A DNA stretch of 7,280 bases from Pseudomonadota bacterium (GTDB taxonomy: Bacteria; Pseudomonadota; Alphaproteobacteria; Rhizobiales; Xanthobacteraceae), in contig JAEYTQ010000814.1 in the NCBI GenBank assembly GCA_023433965.1, positions 1 through 7,280 on the forward strand, read 5' to 3'. A program made the translations under genes and the position numbers. Position 1 is the first letter of the stretch. Each line of letters begins with the position of its first letter. Below are positions 1 through 5,710 of this stretch, one piece after another. Under the pieces are notes generated by a model that saw only the letters and a program-made list of their open reading frames with translations, was not told the DNA's origin and searched no databases.

Positions 1-226
1 CGAGTTCGACGCCGACCCGCGCCTGATCGAGCAATTCGCGACCGAAGCCAGCGGCGCGATCCGCAAATTCACCGAGAGCGGCACCAGCGTGGTGCTGGCA
101 GTGACTCCCGAAGCCCGCCCCTATGTCAGGATGATCCTGGAGCGGGTGTTCCCGACCTTGCCGGTGCTGTCGCATGTCGAGGTCGCGCGCAGCGCCGAGA
201 TCAGGGCACTCGGAGCCATCTCGTGA
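1..226 (+). CDS. flhA: Flagellar export gate protein FlhA, C-terminal end (5' partial)
   Basis: Only the last 74 codons are present; the gene begins left of the window. The reading frame starting at base 2 gives a soluble alpha/beta segment that ends [21 protein letters not shown]. This matches the highly conserved FlhA tail (PVLSH-E-xRS-EIR-LG-I), so identification is firm although most of the protein is missing. FlhA is the large membrane component of the flagellar type III export gate; its C-terminal cytoplasmic domain docks export chaperone-substrate complexes. The visible part belongs to that cytoplasmic domain. The stop codon TGA (224-226) overlaps the GTG start of fliR (223-225), so the two are translationally coupled, and the flhA-fliR order is common in Rhizobiales flagellar clusters. 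Confidence 0.93.
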   Translation, partial: EFDADPRLIEQFATEASGAIRKFTESGTSVVLAVTPEARPYVRMILERVFPTLPVLSHVEVARSAEIRALGAIS

Positions 227-975
227 TCAGCGGTCTTGCCGACAGCGTGCTGGTGACGTTCATCGTGTTTTGCCGCATCGGCGCTTGCCTGATGCTGGTG
301 CCCGGCTATTCCAGCGTCAACGTTCCGCCGCAGGTGCGTCTGTTCGTTGCGCTGGTCACCACGTTTGCGCTGGCGCCGATCCTGATCGCGGTCCTGAAGC
401 CGCTCGCCGACAATGCGGCGCCGCTGGCCCTGGCGTTGCTGATCTGTTCGGAACTCCTGGTCGGCAGCGTCATCGGGCTCGGCGGGCGCGTGTTCTTTCT
501 CGCGCTCCAGACCATGGCGACCATGATGGCGAGCGCGATCGGGCTCAGCAACATCCCGGGCACCCCAATCGGCGACACCGACCCGGCCCCGGCGCTGGTG
601 CCGCTGATCATGGCGGCCGTCACCACGCTGTTCTTCATGACCGACCAGCACTGGCAGGTCCTGCGCGGGCTGATGAACTCCTACGAGGTCTGGCAGCCCG
701 GCAACAGGCTTGGCGGTAGCGTGGCGCTCGACCTGCTCGTCGGCCGTCTTTCGGAAGCGTTCGTGCTGACACTGCGGATATCGAGCCCCTTCATCGTCTA
801 TTCGGTCATCGTCAATCTGGCGGTCGGCCTGATCAACAAGCTGACCCCGGCAATCCCGGTTTATTTCATCTCGGTGCCGTTCGTGCTGTTCGGCGGCTTC
901 CTGCTGCTCTATTTGACCAGCGACGAGCTGCTTACGCAGTTCATGCTCGGCGTCTCGTCGTGGCTGGCGGAGTGA
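223..975 (+). CDS. fliR: Flagellar export gate protein FliR
   Basis: FliR is an inner-membrane component of the FliPQR core that forms the channel of the flagellar type III export apparatus. The 250-residue product has the usual family length and is strongly hydrophobic, with membrane segments near residues 8-27, 39-59, 66-95, 125-140, 177-200 and 213-232. Family-typical features are the N-terminal [15 protein letters not shown] stretch, the [10 protein letters not shown] segment after the central hydrophobic stretch, and [19 protein letters not shown] near the C-terminus. The start is the GTG at 223, overlapping the flhA stop; GGAG at 212-215 sits 7 bases upstream and supports it. The next gene starts 7 bases after the stop, so this is an operon member. 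It looks intact. Confidence 0.95.
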   Translation: MISGLADSVLVTFIVFCRIGACLMLVPGYSSVNVPPQVRLFVALVTTFALAPILIAVLKPLADNAAPLALALLICSELLVGSVIGLGGRVFFLALQTMATMMASAIGLSNIPGTPIGDTDPAPALVPLIMAAVTTLFFMTDQHWQVLRGLMNSYEVWQPGNRLGGSVALDLLVGRLSEAFVLTLRISSPFIVYSVIVNLAVGLINKLTPAIPVYFISVPFVLFGGFLLLYLTSDELLTQFMLGVSSWLAE

Positions 976-982
976 CCCGGTC

Positions 983-1402
983 ATGACGTCGCGCGCGGAC
1001 AAGCTCGCTCGGATGGTCTCCCTGGTGAAGCTCCAGCTTCGGCTCTCGGAATGGCAGCTCGCGCAACTGCGGCAGCAGGAGCGCAGCCTGCAGGACGAGC
1101 AGGAATGGCTGGTCGGAACCCTGAATGATGGCACGCCGCCGCCGGGATCGTCGAGCGCGTCCATCGCGCGTCGCCTCAACAGGACCAGCGTCGGCGCACG
1201 CGCGGTGCGGGCAGAGGCCGCGCGGCAGCTCGATCAGATTCGCCTCGAGAGCCGTCGCCTCAAGCAGCTCGAGGAGGTCGCGAAGGCGGCGCTCGCCGAC
1301 AAACTCCGCGACGCCGAGACGCGCTCGCTGGAGGAGATGACGGGAACAAGCCCTGCCGTGCCGGCGTGGACGCCACGGCCAGCCAACCGGAACAAGACAT
1401 GA
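983..1402 (+). CDS. FliJ/YscO-like coiled-coil flagellar export protein
   Basis: The 139-residue product is predicted to be almost entirely helical: one charged helix at about residues 3-45, a Gly/Ser/Pro turn at 50-58 (DGTPPPGSSS), and a second long Arg/Glu/Leu-rich helix at about 60-118, then a Pro-rich tail. A small helical hairpin at this length and operon position is what FliJ (flagellar) and YscO (injectisome) proteins look like. FliJ acts as the stalk of the export ATPase FliI and interacts with FlhA. The primary sequence carries no diagnostic motif, so this is inference from architecture and neighbours. Start ATG 983 has GGAG at 969-972, within the end of fliR. The stop overlaps the next start (ATGA, 1399-1402). 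It could instead be a lineage-specific export chaperone. Confidence 0.6.
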   Translation: MTSRADKLARMVSLVKLQLRLSEWQLAQLRQQERSLQDEQEWLVGTLNDGTPPPGSSSASIARRLNRTSVGARAVRAEAARQLDQIRLESRRLKQLEEVAKAALADKLRDAETRSLEEMTGTSPAVPAWTPRPANRNKT

Positions 1403-1872
1403 TCGTGACAGCGACGACCGACCTCGTCCTCGACGTCCTCGAAGCCGCAGACCCCGTGACGCAGCGCGCGGCGACCGCGAAGCTCGACGCGCTGAAATCA
1501 TCGGATGCGGACTTCGCGGCCACCATGGACGCGGAAACCGGCAGGGCCGCCACCGCCGTTCGAGCCGCCGCGAATGCCGACGAAGCGCAGTCGGGTGCGG
1601 TGAACGGCGCACCGGTGCAGGTCATCAAGGCGCCGGCCTCCGGCGAGGTCTACCGGAAGTTCGAGGCTTTCATCCTTCAGACCTTCGTCGAGACGATGTT
1701 GCCGAAGGAGTCGGAGGAAGTCTTCGGCAAGGGCACGGCAGGCGGGGTCTGGAAGTCGATGCTTGCCGAGCAGCTTGGCAGCCAGCTGGCAAAGGGCAAT
1801 GGTATCGGCATCGCCAAGCAGCTCGCCGCGGCCCACCCGGCCGGACCGGGCACTGCGGCGAAGGTCGGATGA
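1399..1872 (+). CDS. flgJ: Rod-binding protein, single-domain FlgJ
   Basis: The 157-residue protein has a low-complexity Ala/Asp-rich N-terminal half (1-80) and a rod-binding domain at about 85-143. The latter carries the FlgJ N-terminal-domain pattern: KFEAFILQTFVETMLPKE, then GGVWKSMLAEQLGSQLAK, then GIGIAKQL. FlgJ acts in the periplasm as a scaffold for assembly of the flagellar rod. Enterobacterial FlgJ is roughly twice as long because it carries a peptidoglycan hydrolase domain. That domain is absent here, as is usual in alphaproteobacteria, where a separate muramidase works with a short FlgJ. I chose ATG 1399 because it makes an ATGA overlap with the preceding stop; an upstream in-frame GTG at 1366 would add 11 residues but overlaps the previous gene by 37 bases. 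No clear signal peptide is seen. Confidence 0.85.
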   Translation: MIVTATTDLVLDVLEAADPVTQRAATAKLDALKSSDADFAATMDAETGRAATAVRAAANADEAQSGAVNGAPVQVIKAPASGEVYRKFEAFILQTFVETMLPKESEEVFGKGTAGGVWKSMLAEQLGSQLAKGNGIGIAKQLAAAHPAGPGTAAKVG

Positions 1873-1896
1873 TGATCCGCGAAGTTGACAGAAGTT

Positions 1897-1903
1897 GAGG
1901 GGT
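1897..1903 (+). promoter_or_regulatory. Ribosome binding site deciding the flgN start
   Basis: GAGGGGT lies 9 bases before ATG 1913. It selects this ATG over the in-frame TTG at 1895, which overlaps the site itself. The 40-base gap after flgJ is the only sizeable gap in the operon and has its own strong site, so this gene need not depend on coupling to its neighbour. Confidence 0.7.
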
Positions 1904-1912
1904 AAATTTCCT

Positions 1913-2422
1913 ATGCAGGCACAAGAAGGCGCGGCGGCCATGGCGATCGACCAGGCGGTTGTCGACACCGGAGAGATGACGGCGGAATCCGCAGCCGAAG
2001 CGTTGCTGCCGGTGTTGCTGCCGATGGTAGGCAAGGAGGCCGTGGTCGAGGGCGCCGATGCGGTGAGATCGGACGAGATACGAGGCTTGCTGGCCGCAAT
2101 ACGCCGGCTCGCGAGTATCGTCGAGGAGGAGACGGCAGCGCTTGCAAGCGGCCAGAAAGTCGATTTCGACGACTTCAGCGCCCGCAAGAGCCGCAGCATG
2201 CTTGAATTCGTTCGTCTGATGCGGACGCGAATGCATCTAGGCGGAGAAGTCGAGATCACCGAGGAGATACGACGGCTGCGTGAGAAGCTCGAACGCAATC
2301 GTTCGATTCTCGAAATGCATTACGATGCAGTGCGCGAGGTCGCCGGCATCATTGTCGGGGCGATCAAGGAGGCCGAGTCGGACGGGACCTATACCGGTCG
2401 TGCAGCGCAGGATGGACGATGA
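1913..2422 (+). CDS. flgN: FlgN-like flagellar export chaperone
   Basis: This 169-residue, mostly helical protein fits the FlgN family. After an Ala-rich leader (1-50) come long helices at about 53-80, 88-110, 113-130 and 130-158. A characteristic segment is IVEEETAALASGQ (69-81) followed by DFDDFSARKSR; the C-terminal helix LERNRSILEMHYDAVREVAG ends in SDGTYTGR. FlgN is the cytosolic chaperone for the hook-associated proteins FlgK and FlgL; it keeps them unfolded and hands them to FlhA. Family identity rests on this pattern and on the operon context. The divergence of FlgN proteins makes the exact client uncertain. The start is ATG 1913, supported by GAGGGGT upstream. The stop overlaps the next gene's start (ATGA, 2419-2422). 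Confidence 0.75.
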   Translation: MQAQEGAAAMAIDQAVVDTGEMTAESAAEALLPVLLPMVGKEAVVEGADAVRSDEIRGLLAAIRRLASIVEEETAALASGQKVDFDDFSARKSRSMLEFVRLMRTRMHLGGEVEITEEIRRLREKLERNRSILEMHYDAVREVAGIIVGAIKEAESDGTYTGRAAQDGR

Positions 2423-2877
2423 TCAGGCTGGTGCTGGCCGGGCTCTGGGTATGCATCCTCACCGCGGGCACGAGCTATGCTGTTGCCTATTGGAAGGAGA
2501 AGGGCAGCCTGCTGCCGGCGAAGGACGAATATCTGGAAGGGCTGCAATATCACAAGACGCGAACACTGAGCGTGCCGATGGTCGAGAACGGCAATGTGCA
2601 GGGCTACATCGTCGCGCGCTTCGTCTATACCATGGAAGGACGCACGCTGCACCAGCTGAACGTTCCGCCGGAGCCGTTCGTCGTCGACGAGGCCTTCCGC
2701 CGGATCTACGCCGACGACCGGCTCGACTTCAGAAGGCTCGCCCGCTACGACCTTTCCATCCTGACGACGGCCATCAGGCAGCGCGTCAACGAACGGATGC
2801 AGGGCGACATCATCCAGGACGTCCTGGTCGAGGACTTCAACTACGTGTCCAGGGAGGAATTCCAGCAGAAGCCCTAG
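2419..2877 (+). CDS. Single-pass membrane protein, FliL-like, flagellar operon
   Basis: The 152-residue product has one N-terminal membrane helix (about residues 3-24, possibly an uncleaved anchor) and a periplasmic domain. That domain carries a beta stretch around KTRTLSVPMVENG-VQGYIVARFVYTME, then EAFRRIYADDRLDFRRLARYDLSILTTAIRQRVN, and a closing strand IIQDVLVEDFNYVSREE. This layout (anchor, strand-rich middle, long helix ending in a VN/IN motif, final VL-xDF strand) resembles FliL, a basal-body protein that associates with the stator, but FliL motifs are weak and this may be a distinct family of unknown function. ATG 2419 overlaps the flgN stop, with AGGA at 2409-2412 as ribosome binding site. 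It is the last gene of the operon; a 277-bp convergent gap follows. Confidence 0.55.
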   Translation: MIRLVLAGLWVCILTAGTSYAVAYWKEKGSLLPAKDEYLEGLQYHKTRTLSVPMVENGNVQGYIVARFVYTMEGRTLHQLNVPPEPFVVDEAFRRIYADDRLDFRRLARYDLSILTTAIRQRVNERMQGDIIQDVLVEDFNYVSREEFQQKP

Positions 2878-3030
2878 AGGGCAAGGCTGGACGACGATGG
2901 AGTTTGGCGAACGGCAGGATTCAATCCGCTCGCTTCCTTCTTGCGGGCAGGCAATCGCATGGAGCGCTGTGCGCGAGCCGAGCGCCCGCTCGCTAGCACC
3001 AGCTCGACGCACTCGGTCATCATCCTGACG

Positions 3031-3047
3031 GCCCGCCAACGGCGGGC
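3031..3047. terminator. Hairpin in the convergent gap, possible terminator
   Basis: A perfect 7-bp stem GCCCGCC / GGCGGGC closes a 3-base loop (AAC). It lies 153 bases after the end of the flagellar operon and 108 bases beyond the stop of the regulator gene that converges on it. No run of T follows on either strand, so intrinsic termination is not certain. A weaker hairpin, CGAGCG-CC-CGCTCG, lies at 2979-2992. Apart from these and the palindrome at 3114-3137, I see nothing in the 2878-3154 gap. Confidence 0.4.
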
Positions 3048-3113
3048 GTGTTGAACTATGACCACGACGAAGTCCGGGCCTTCACGTTCTCTGTGCTACG
3101 TGGACAGGCGTGG

Positions 3114-3137
3114 ATGGCCGGGACAAGCCCCGGCCAT
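3114..3137. repeat. Intergenic palindrome, probable dispersed repeat/terminator-like hairpin
   Basis: A perfect 9-bp stem ATGGCCGGG / CCCGGCCAT flanks the 6-base loop ACAAGC (3123-3128). It begins 18 bases downstream of the regulator stop codon on the minus strand. From memory, near-identical palindromes (GGCCGGGACAAGCCCGGCC in a TGGATGGCC...GGCCATGA context) occur many times between genes in Bradyrhizobium and relatives; I could not check this here. The hairpin is strong enough to stop transcription or protect mRNA 3' ends, but no T-tract follows on either strand. Confidence 0.6.
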
Positions 3138-3154
3138 GAGCCGCCGTGGTCCGT

Positions 3155-3922
3155 TCAGTTACCGGCCGGGTATGCCGCGGAAGCGGCTTGCACCCGGTTC
3201 AGGAGGATGCCGACCTCCAATTCCTGCAACGGCTCCTCGAGGGGCTCGCCGGCAGGGATGTTGAGACGGTATCCGACATAACGGCGGGCCACGATCGCAT
3301 CAAACCCGAGGCGGTCGCGGAGCTTCTTGCGCAGCTTGCTGACGTGACTCTCGATCACGCTCTCGTCGAAGGTGGACTCGAAGAGGCCGTAGACCGCATT
3401 GAAGATCTGGGTCTTGGTGATCCACTTGCCGTGGTTGGCCACCATGTATTCGAGAATGCGCAGTTCGCGGCGGGGCAGGGTGAGGGCGTGGCCCGCGATC
3501 TCTGGGTCGCGGCCGTTGAAGAAGACCTGGATCCTGCTCTCGCAGGGCCTAGGCAACTCGCCCACCCGGCGGCGCGCGATCGCAGCCGTTCGGGCGAGGA
3601 TCTCGCGCAGGTGGACTGGCACGTGGACGACGTCGTCGACGCCCGATTCGAACAGCTCGAGCGTGTTCTTGAGCATCTTCTGGCCGCTCACGGCGATGAT
3701 GGGAGCCGACGATCGCTTCCGCATGGCTCGCGGCAGGCTTCCGCGGCCGTCGCAGTCTCCGAGGAGAAAGGCATCCACCGCGGCCAGATCGGATTCGCTC
3801 GCAGATTGCAGCCAATCCCAGAATTCTCCGGAGGAGAAGCCGATCGACGACACGCCTTCGCGAATGAGCCCTCCGACGTAGCCGTTCGCGACGCTCTCGC
3901 GATCATCAACGATAATATACAT
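3155..3922 (-). CDS. ftcR: FtcR/LafR/Rem-type flagellar master regulator (OmpR-like response regulator)
   Basis: The 255-residue protein has a receiver-like domain at about 1-115 and an OmpR-type winged-helix DNA-binding domain at about 130-224. The latter has the standard pattern: LTLPRRELRILEYMV, WITKTQIFNAVYG, ESVIESHVSKLRKKL and ARRYVGYRL. Similarity in layout and location points to the class IB flagellar regulators FtcR (Brucella), Rem (Sinorhizobium) and LafR (B. diazoefficiens). The receiver keeps the acidic pair D6-D7 and S79, but Val101 sits where the conserved Lys of the DD-x3-KPF motif would be, and the phosphoacceptor position reads LLGD (G55/D56). The start is ATG 3922: MYIIVDDRE is the beginning of a receiver fold and AGGGG (3933-3937) sits 10 bases upstream; an in-frame extension to 4012 has no such support. 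The C-terminal 30 residues are a helical tail. It converges on the flagellar operon, which it presumably activates. Confidence 0.9.
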   Translation of the reverse strand: MYIIVDDRESVANGYVGGLIREGVSSIGFSSGEFWDWLQSASESDLAAVDAFLLGDCDGRGSLPRAMRKRSSAPIIAVSGQKMLKNTLELFESGVDDVVHVPVHLREILARTAAIARRRVGELPRPCESRIQVFFNGRDPEIAGHALTLPRRELRILEYMVANHGKWITKTQIFNAVYGLFESTFDESVIESHVSKLRKKLRDRLGFDAIVARRYVGYRLNIPAGEPLEEPLQELEVGILLNRVQAASAAYPAGN

Positions 3923-4012
3923 CAGTCTTTCGCCCCTGTTTCGCACTTGTTGCGGCCGGCTGGTTGTTGTGATGCCCCGGCTCTGCAACGATGCTGTTTG
4001 ACGACATTCCAT

Positions 4013-4048
4013 CCCGCGAACCGTTGTTATGGTTTCGATATTCGCGGG
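4013..4048. promoter_or_regulatory. Inverted repeat upstream of ftcR
   Basis: CCCGCGAA (4013-4020) and TTCGCGGG (4041-4048) are perfect 8-base inverted arms separated by 20 bases; a smaller AACC/GGTT pair nests inside (4019-4022, 4031-4034). The centre lies about 108 bases upstream of the ftcR start codon. The spacing suits a dimeric or tandem regulator site on one DNA face, or an RNA hairpin if the transcript starts farther upstream. Function is inferred from position only. Confidence 0.4.
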
Positions 4049-4066
4049 CAGCCCTACGCATTCAGC

Positions 4067-4083
4067 GCCTGCGTCTCGCAGGC
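4067..4083. promoter_or_regulatory. Second hairpin upstream of ftcR
   Basis: GCCTGCG / CGCAGGC is a perfect 7-bp stem with the 3-base loop TCT. It overlaps another palindrome, GCAGGCCTGC (4078-4087), so alternative pairings exist. It lies 145-161 bases before the ftcR start codon. It has no T-tract and no gene end nearby, which argues against a terminator. Confidence 0.35.
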
Positions 4084-4233
4084 CTGCTACTGCAACTCGA
4101 TACTGAAACGCTTACTGCGTGAGGCTCGGCGGGCGCCTTACGGATCATCCCGCGGAGCGGACTGAGAAGCGACCTAGAACAGCTGCGCCAAATTGCTCAT
4201 CGCGTCCGAACACTGCTGAACCGTGTCGATCTC

Positions 4234-4249
4234 CTCGCCAACTGGCGAG
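4234..4249. repeat. Short inverted repeat in intergenic region
   Basis: CTCGCCA and TGGCGAG pair perfectly around a 2-base centre (AC), equivalent to a 6-bp stem with a 4-base loop. It sits at the edge of the low-G+C stretch, with no gene end nearby. Role unknown. Confidence 0.35.
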
Positions 4250-4268
4250 AATCACTTGAGTAGGACCG

Positions 4269-4328
4269 TAACAATTGCCGATTCCCGATCAAGCGTGCGG
4301 AAGAAAGCGATTGTTAAACGTGCTTGAT
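4269..4328. repeat. Interleaved inverted repeats in low-G+C intergenic stretch
   Basis: Two perfect 7-base inverted repeat pairs interleave in the order A-B-A'-B': TAACAAT (4269-4275) with ATTGTTA (4310-4316), and ATCAAGC (4288-4294) with GCTTGAT (4322-4328). Such an order is compatible with a pseudoknot in RNA or with two overlapping operators. Each pair alone could arise by chance at this length. Confidence 0.25.
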
Positions 4329-4704
4329 GCTGTTGATTCGTTTCGGGTTGTTTCTTGGTGTAGTCAATCGTACCAGTTGATTTTGATCTCGAACTACTTT
4401 TGCACCGTGCTGGTTGTATAGTTCCGCATCCCCGTAGAATTACAGCTATTTTGGGTGGTGCTCCAGGTCACGCACATTGAGGGGTTTTCAACCGGCGATT
4501 GACGAGGGCACGCGCTTTTCCACATGCGGCAATTCGACTCATCGCTGCGCGCCGCCCCCCAGCTTGGTGAAATCTTGGCGAGTGTGTGTCTTTCGAGTCG
4601 CACTATCGCCACGTATGACTTGACGACTGATGCGGTGGCAACGCTTCGTGCGATGAAATTGTCGATGCGCACGTTTCAGGCAAGCTTCGGCAATTAGCTT
4701 CACT

Positions 4705-4720
4705 GTTCGACAGATCGAAC
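4705..4720. promoter_or_regulatory. Inverted repeat just upstream of the membrane-protein gene
   Basis: GTTCGA-CAGA-TCGAAC is a perfect 6-base inverted repeat with a 4-base centre, ending 20 bases before ATG 4741 and 6 bases before the ribosome binding site GGAG (4727-4730). It could be an operator overlapping the transcription start or a leader hairpin. The GTTC/GAAC arms are 8 bases apart, so it does not fit a LexA box. Confidence 0.35.
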
Positions 4721-4740
4721 CCAAACGGAGCATCTTTCAC

Positions 4741-5697
4741 ATGTTGTCCGATGGACAGGCGCGTCCCAACGCGACCGCGGATGCCGCAGCGGCGGCGAAG
4801 CCAGGGCCCGAGGCGAGCGATACGAAAGACAACTCGGCGCGGACGGCCAAGCCGCCCGCGAGCGCAAAACGTGTATCGGCCGCGGCGAGTGACGAAGCTC
4901 TCGCAAAGGAGGCGCTCGAGGGCTTGAAGCGTATTCGCGCCAAGGCGCGCCTCGACAAGATGGCGATCCCGAAACCTGCGCCGATGGTGATCAAGCCGGC
5001 CATGATCGTGGCGAAGCCACCCCCACCTCGTCCGACATGGGTCGCACCGCTCGCAACTCTTGCAGCCGCTGCCATGTTGGTGGTCTGCGCCTGCACCGGC
5101 GTGATCGCCTATCTCACCACTCAGCCGGCGCAGAGCAACGCCGCCTCTGCGGAGATCAGGAATCTGCGCGAGACCGTCGCGCAATTGCGCAAGCAGGTGT
5201 CGGGCGTGTCGGAAAATCTCGACGGCTTGCGTACCGCGGTCGACCAGTCCAGCAAGGTGACGAACGATCGCTTCGGCAGGTTTGCGGAGAATCTGGACCG
5301 GATCGAGCGGGCAAGTTCGTCCTCGACGGCGAAGCTTGACAAGCTCGCTCAGGCGCAGGCCCAAGCCCAGGCTCCCGCGCCGACGACGGTGCAATCGCAG
5401 CCGCTGCCACAGCAAGGGCCGATGATGGCCTCGGTCGCCGTGCCAGAATTCACGGGATCGGTCACTGCGCCCGAGCGTGCGTCGCCGCCGCGCAAAACAA
5501 TCAAGGGCTGGTCGGTCCGTCAGGCTTATGAGGGGATCGCGATCCTGCAAGGTCCGAACGGCGTCATCGAAGCCGTGCTGGGGCAACAGGTGCCTGGCCT
5601 TGGTCGCATCGAAGAGATCAGGAACGAGAACGGCCGGCTGGCGGTGGCGCTCAGCGGCGGCGGCGTGATCTATTCGTCACGCAAGGCGGCGCCTTGA
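4741..5697 (+). CDS. Membrane-anchored coiled-coil protein of unknown function
   Basis: I do not recognise this 318-residue protein by name. Residues 1-100 are a disordered, Ala/Lys/Pro-rich cytoplasmic segment with a short charged helix (51-73, EALAKEALEGLKRIRAKARL) and a Pro run (93-98). A single membrane helix follows at about 101-126. Residues 136-205 look like a coiled coil (NLRETVAQLRKQVSGV and following heptads), then an Ala-Gln repeat (203-211) and a Pro/Gln linker. The C-terminal domain (about 254-314) reads KGWSVRQAYEGIAILQG, GVIEAVLGQQVPGLGRIEEI, NGRLAVALSGGGVIYSSR; this strand-rich W-VR-AY-G-A pattern with a PG-GR turn seems familiar from membrane-anchored proteins of Rhizobiales. 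The basic residues before the helix suggest N-in, C-terminus periplasmic. Start ATG 4741 has GGAG 10 bases upstream. It appears monocistronic and ends 13 bases from a convergent gene. Confidence 0.85.
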   Translation: MLSDGQARPNATADAAAAAKPGPEASDTKDNSARTAKPPASAKRVSAAASDEALAKEALEGLKRIRAKARLDKMAIPKPAPMVIKPAMIVAKPPPPRPTWVAPLATLAAAAMLVVCACTGVIAYLTTQPAQSNAASAEIRNLRETVAQLRKQVSGVSENLDGLRTAVDQSSKVTNDRFGRFAENLDRIERASSSSTAKLDKLAQAQAQAQAPAPTTVQSQPLPQQGPMMASVAVPEFTGSVTAPERASPPRKTIKGWSVRQAYEGIAILQGPNGVIEAVLGQQVPGLGRIEEIRNENGRLAVALSGGGVIYSSRKAAP

Positions 5698-5710
5698 TCT
5701 CGTTTCCTGG

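Larger units (their letters stand above)
3923..4740. other. Long intergenic region upstream of the flagellar regulator and of the membrane-protein gene
   Basis: These 818 bases separate two divergently transcribed genes and hold no coding region I can support. The left part (to about 4200) is G+C-rich with palindromes at 4013-4048 and 4067-4083 and should contain the ftcR promoter, but I cannot place a convincing -35/-10 pair. The middle (4261-4500) falls to about 47% G+C by hand count, with interleaved 7-bp inverted repeats at 4269-4328. The right part carries a 16-base inverted repeat (4705-4720) just ahead of the next gene. No sigma-54 (TGGC-TTGC) or full CtrA (TTAA-N7-TTAA) site is visible. 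Confidence 0.6.

Noticed and set aside
121..1179. 352-codon open frame on the minus strand across flhA, fliR and the FliJ-like gene
   Set aside because: It is antisense to well-identified flagellar genes, and its Arg/His/Asp/Gln-rich low-quality composition is typical of frames kept open by high G+C third positions.
3146..4165. 339-codon open frame on the plus strand opposite the regulator gene
   Set aside because: It is the antisense shadow of ftcR; the regulator frame has recognisable domains and a ribosome binding site, this one has neither.
4172..4249. Short minus-strand frame ending EEIDTVQQCSDAMSNLAQLF
   Set aside because: The peptide looks protein-like, but an in-frame stop lies just upstream, leaving about 25 codons with no plausible start; it may be a gene remnant but this cannot be supported.
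4309..4325. CtrA-type site around GTTAAAC
   Set aside because: Only one TTAA half is present; the second half at the required 7-base spacing is missing.
4390..4425. Promoter around TATAGT (4417-4422) in the low-G+C stretch
   Set aside because: The -10-like hexamer has no matching -35 at 16-18 bases and no gene start at a sensible distance.
4394..4672. 92-codon frame on the minus strand in the intergenic region
   Set aside because: GTG start without a ribosome binding site, no strong third-position bias, no recognisable motif and an unusual Ser/Thr/Asn-rich tail; likely chance in a low-G+C stretch.
4705..4720. LexA (SOS) box
   Set aside because: Alphaproteobacterial LexA sites have GTTC or GAAC half-sites separated by 7 bases; here GTTC and GAAC are separated by 8, and the downstream gene has no SOS link.
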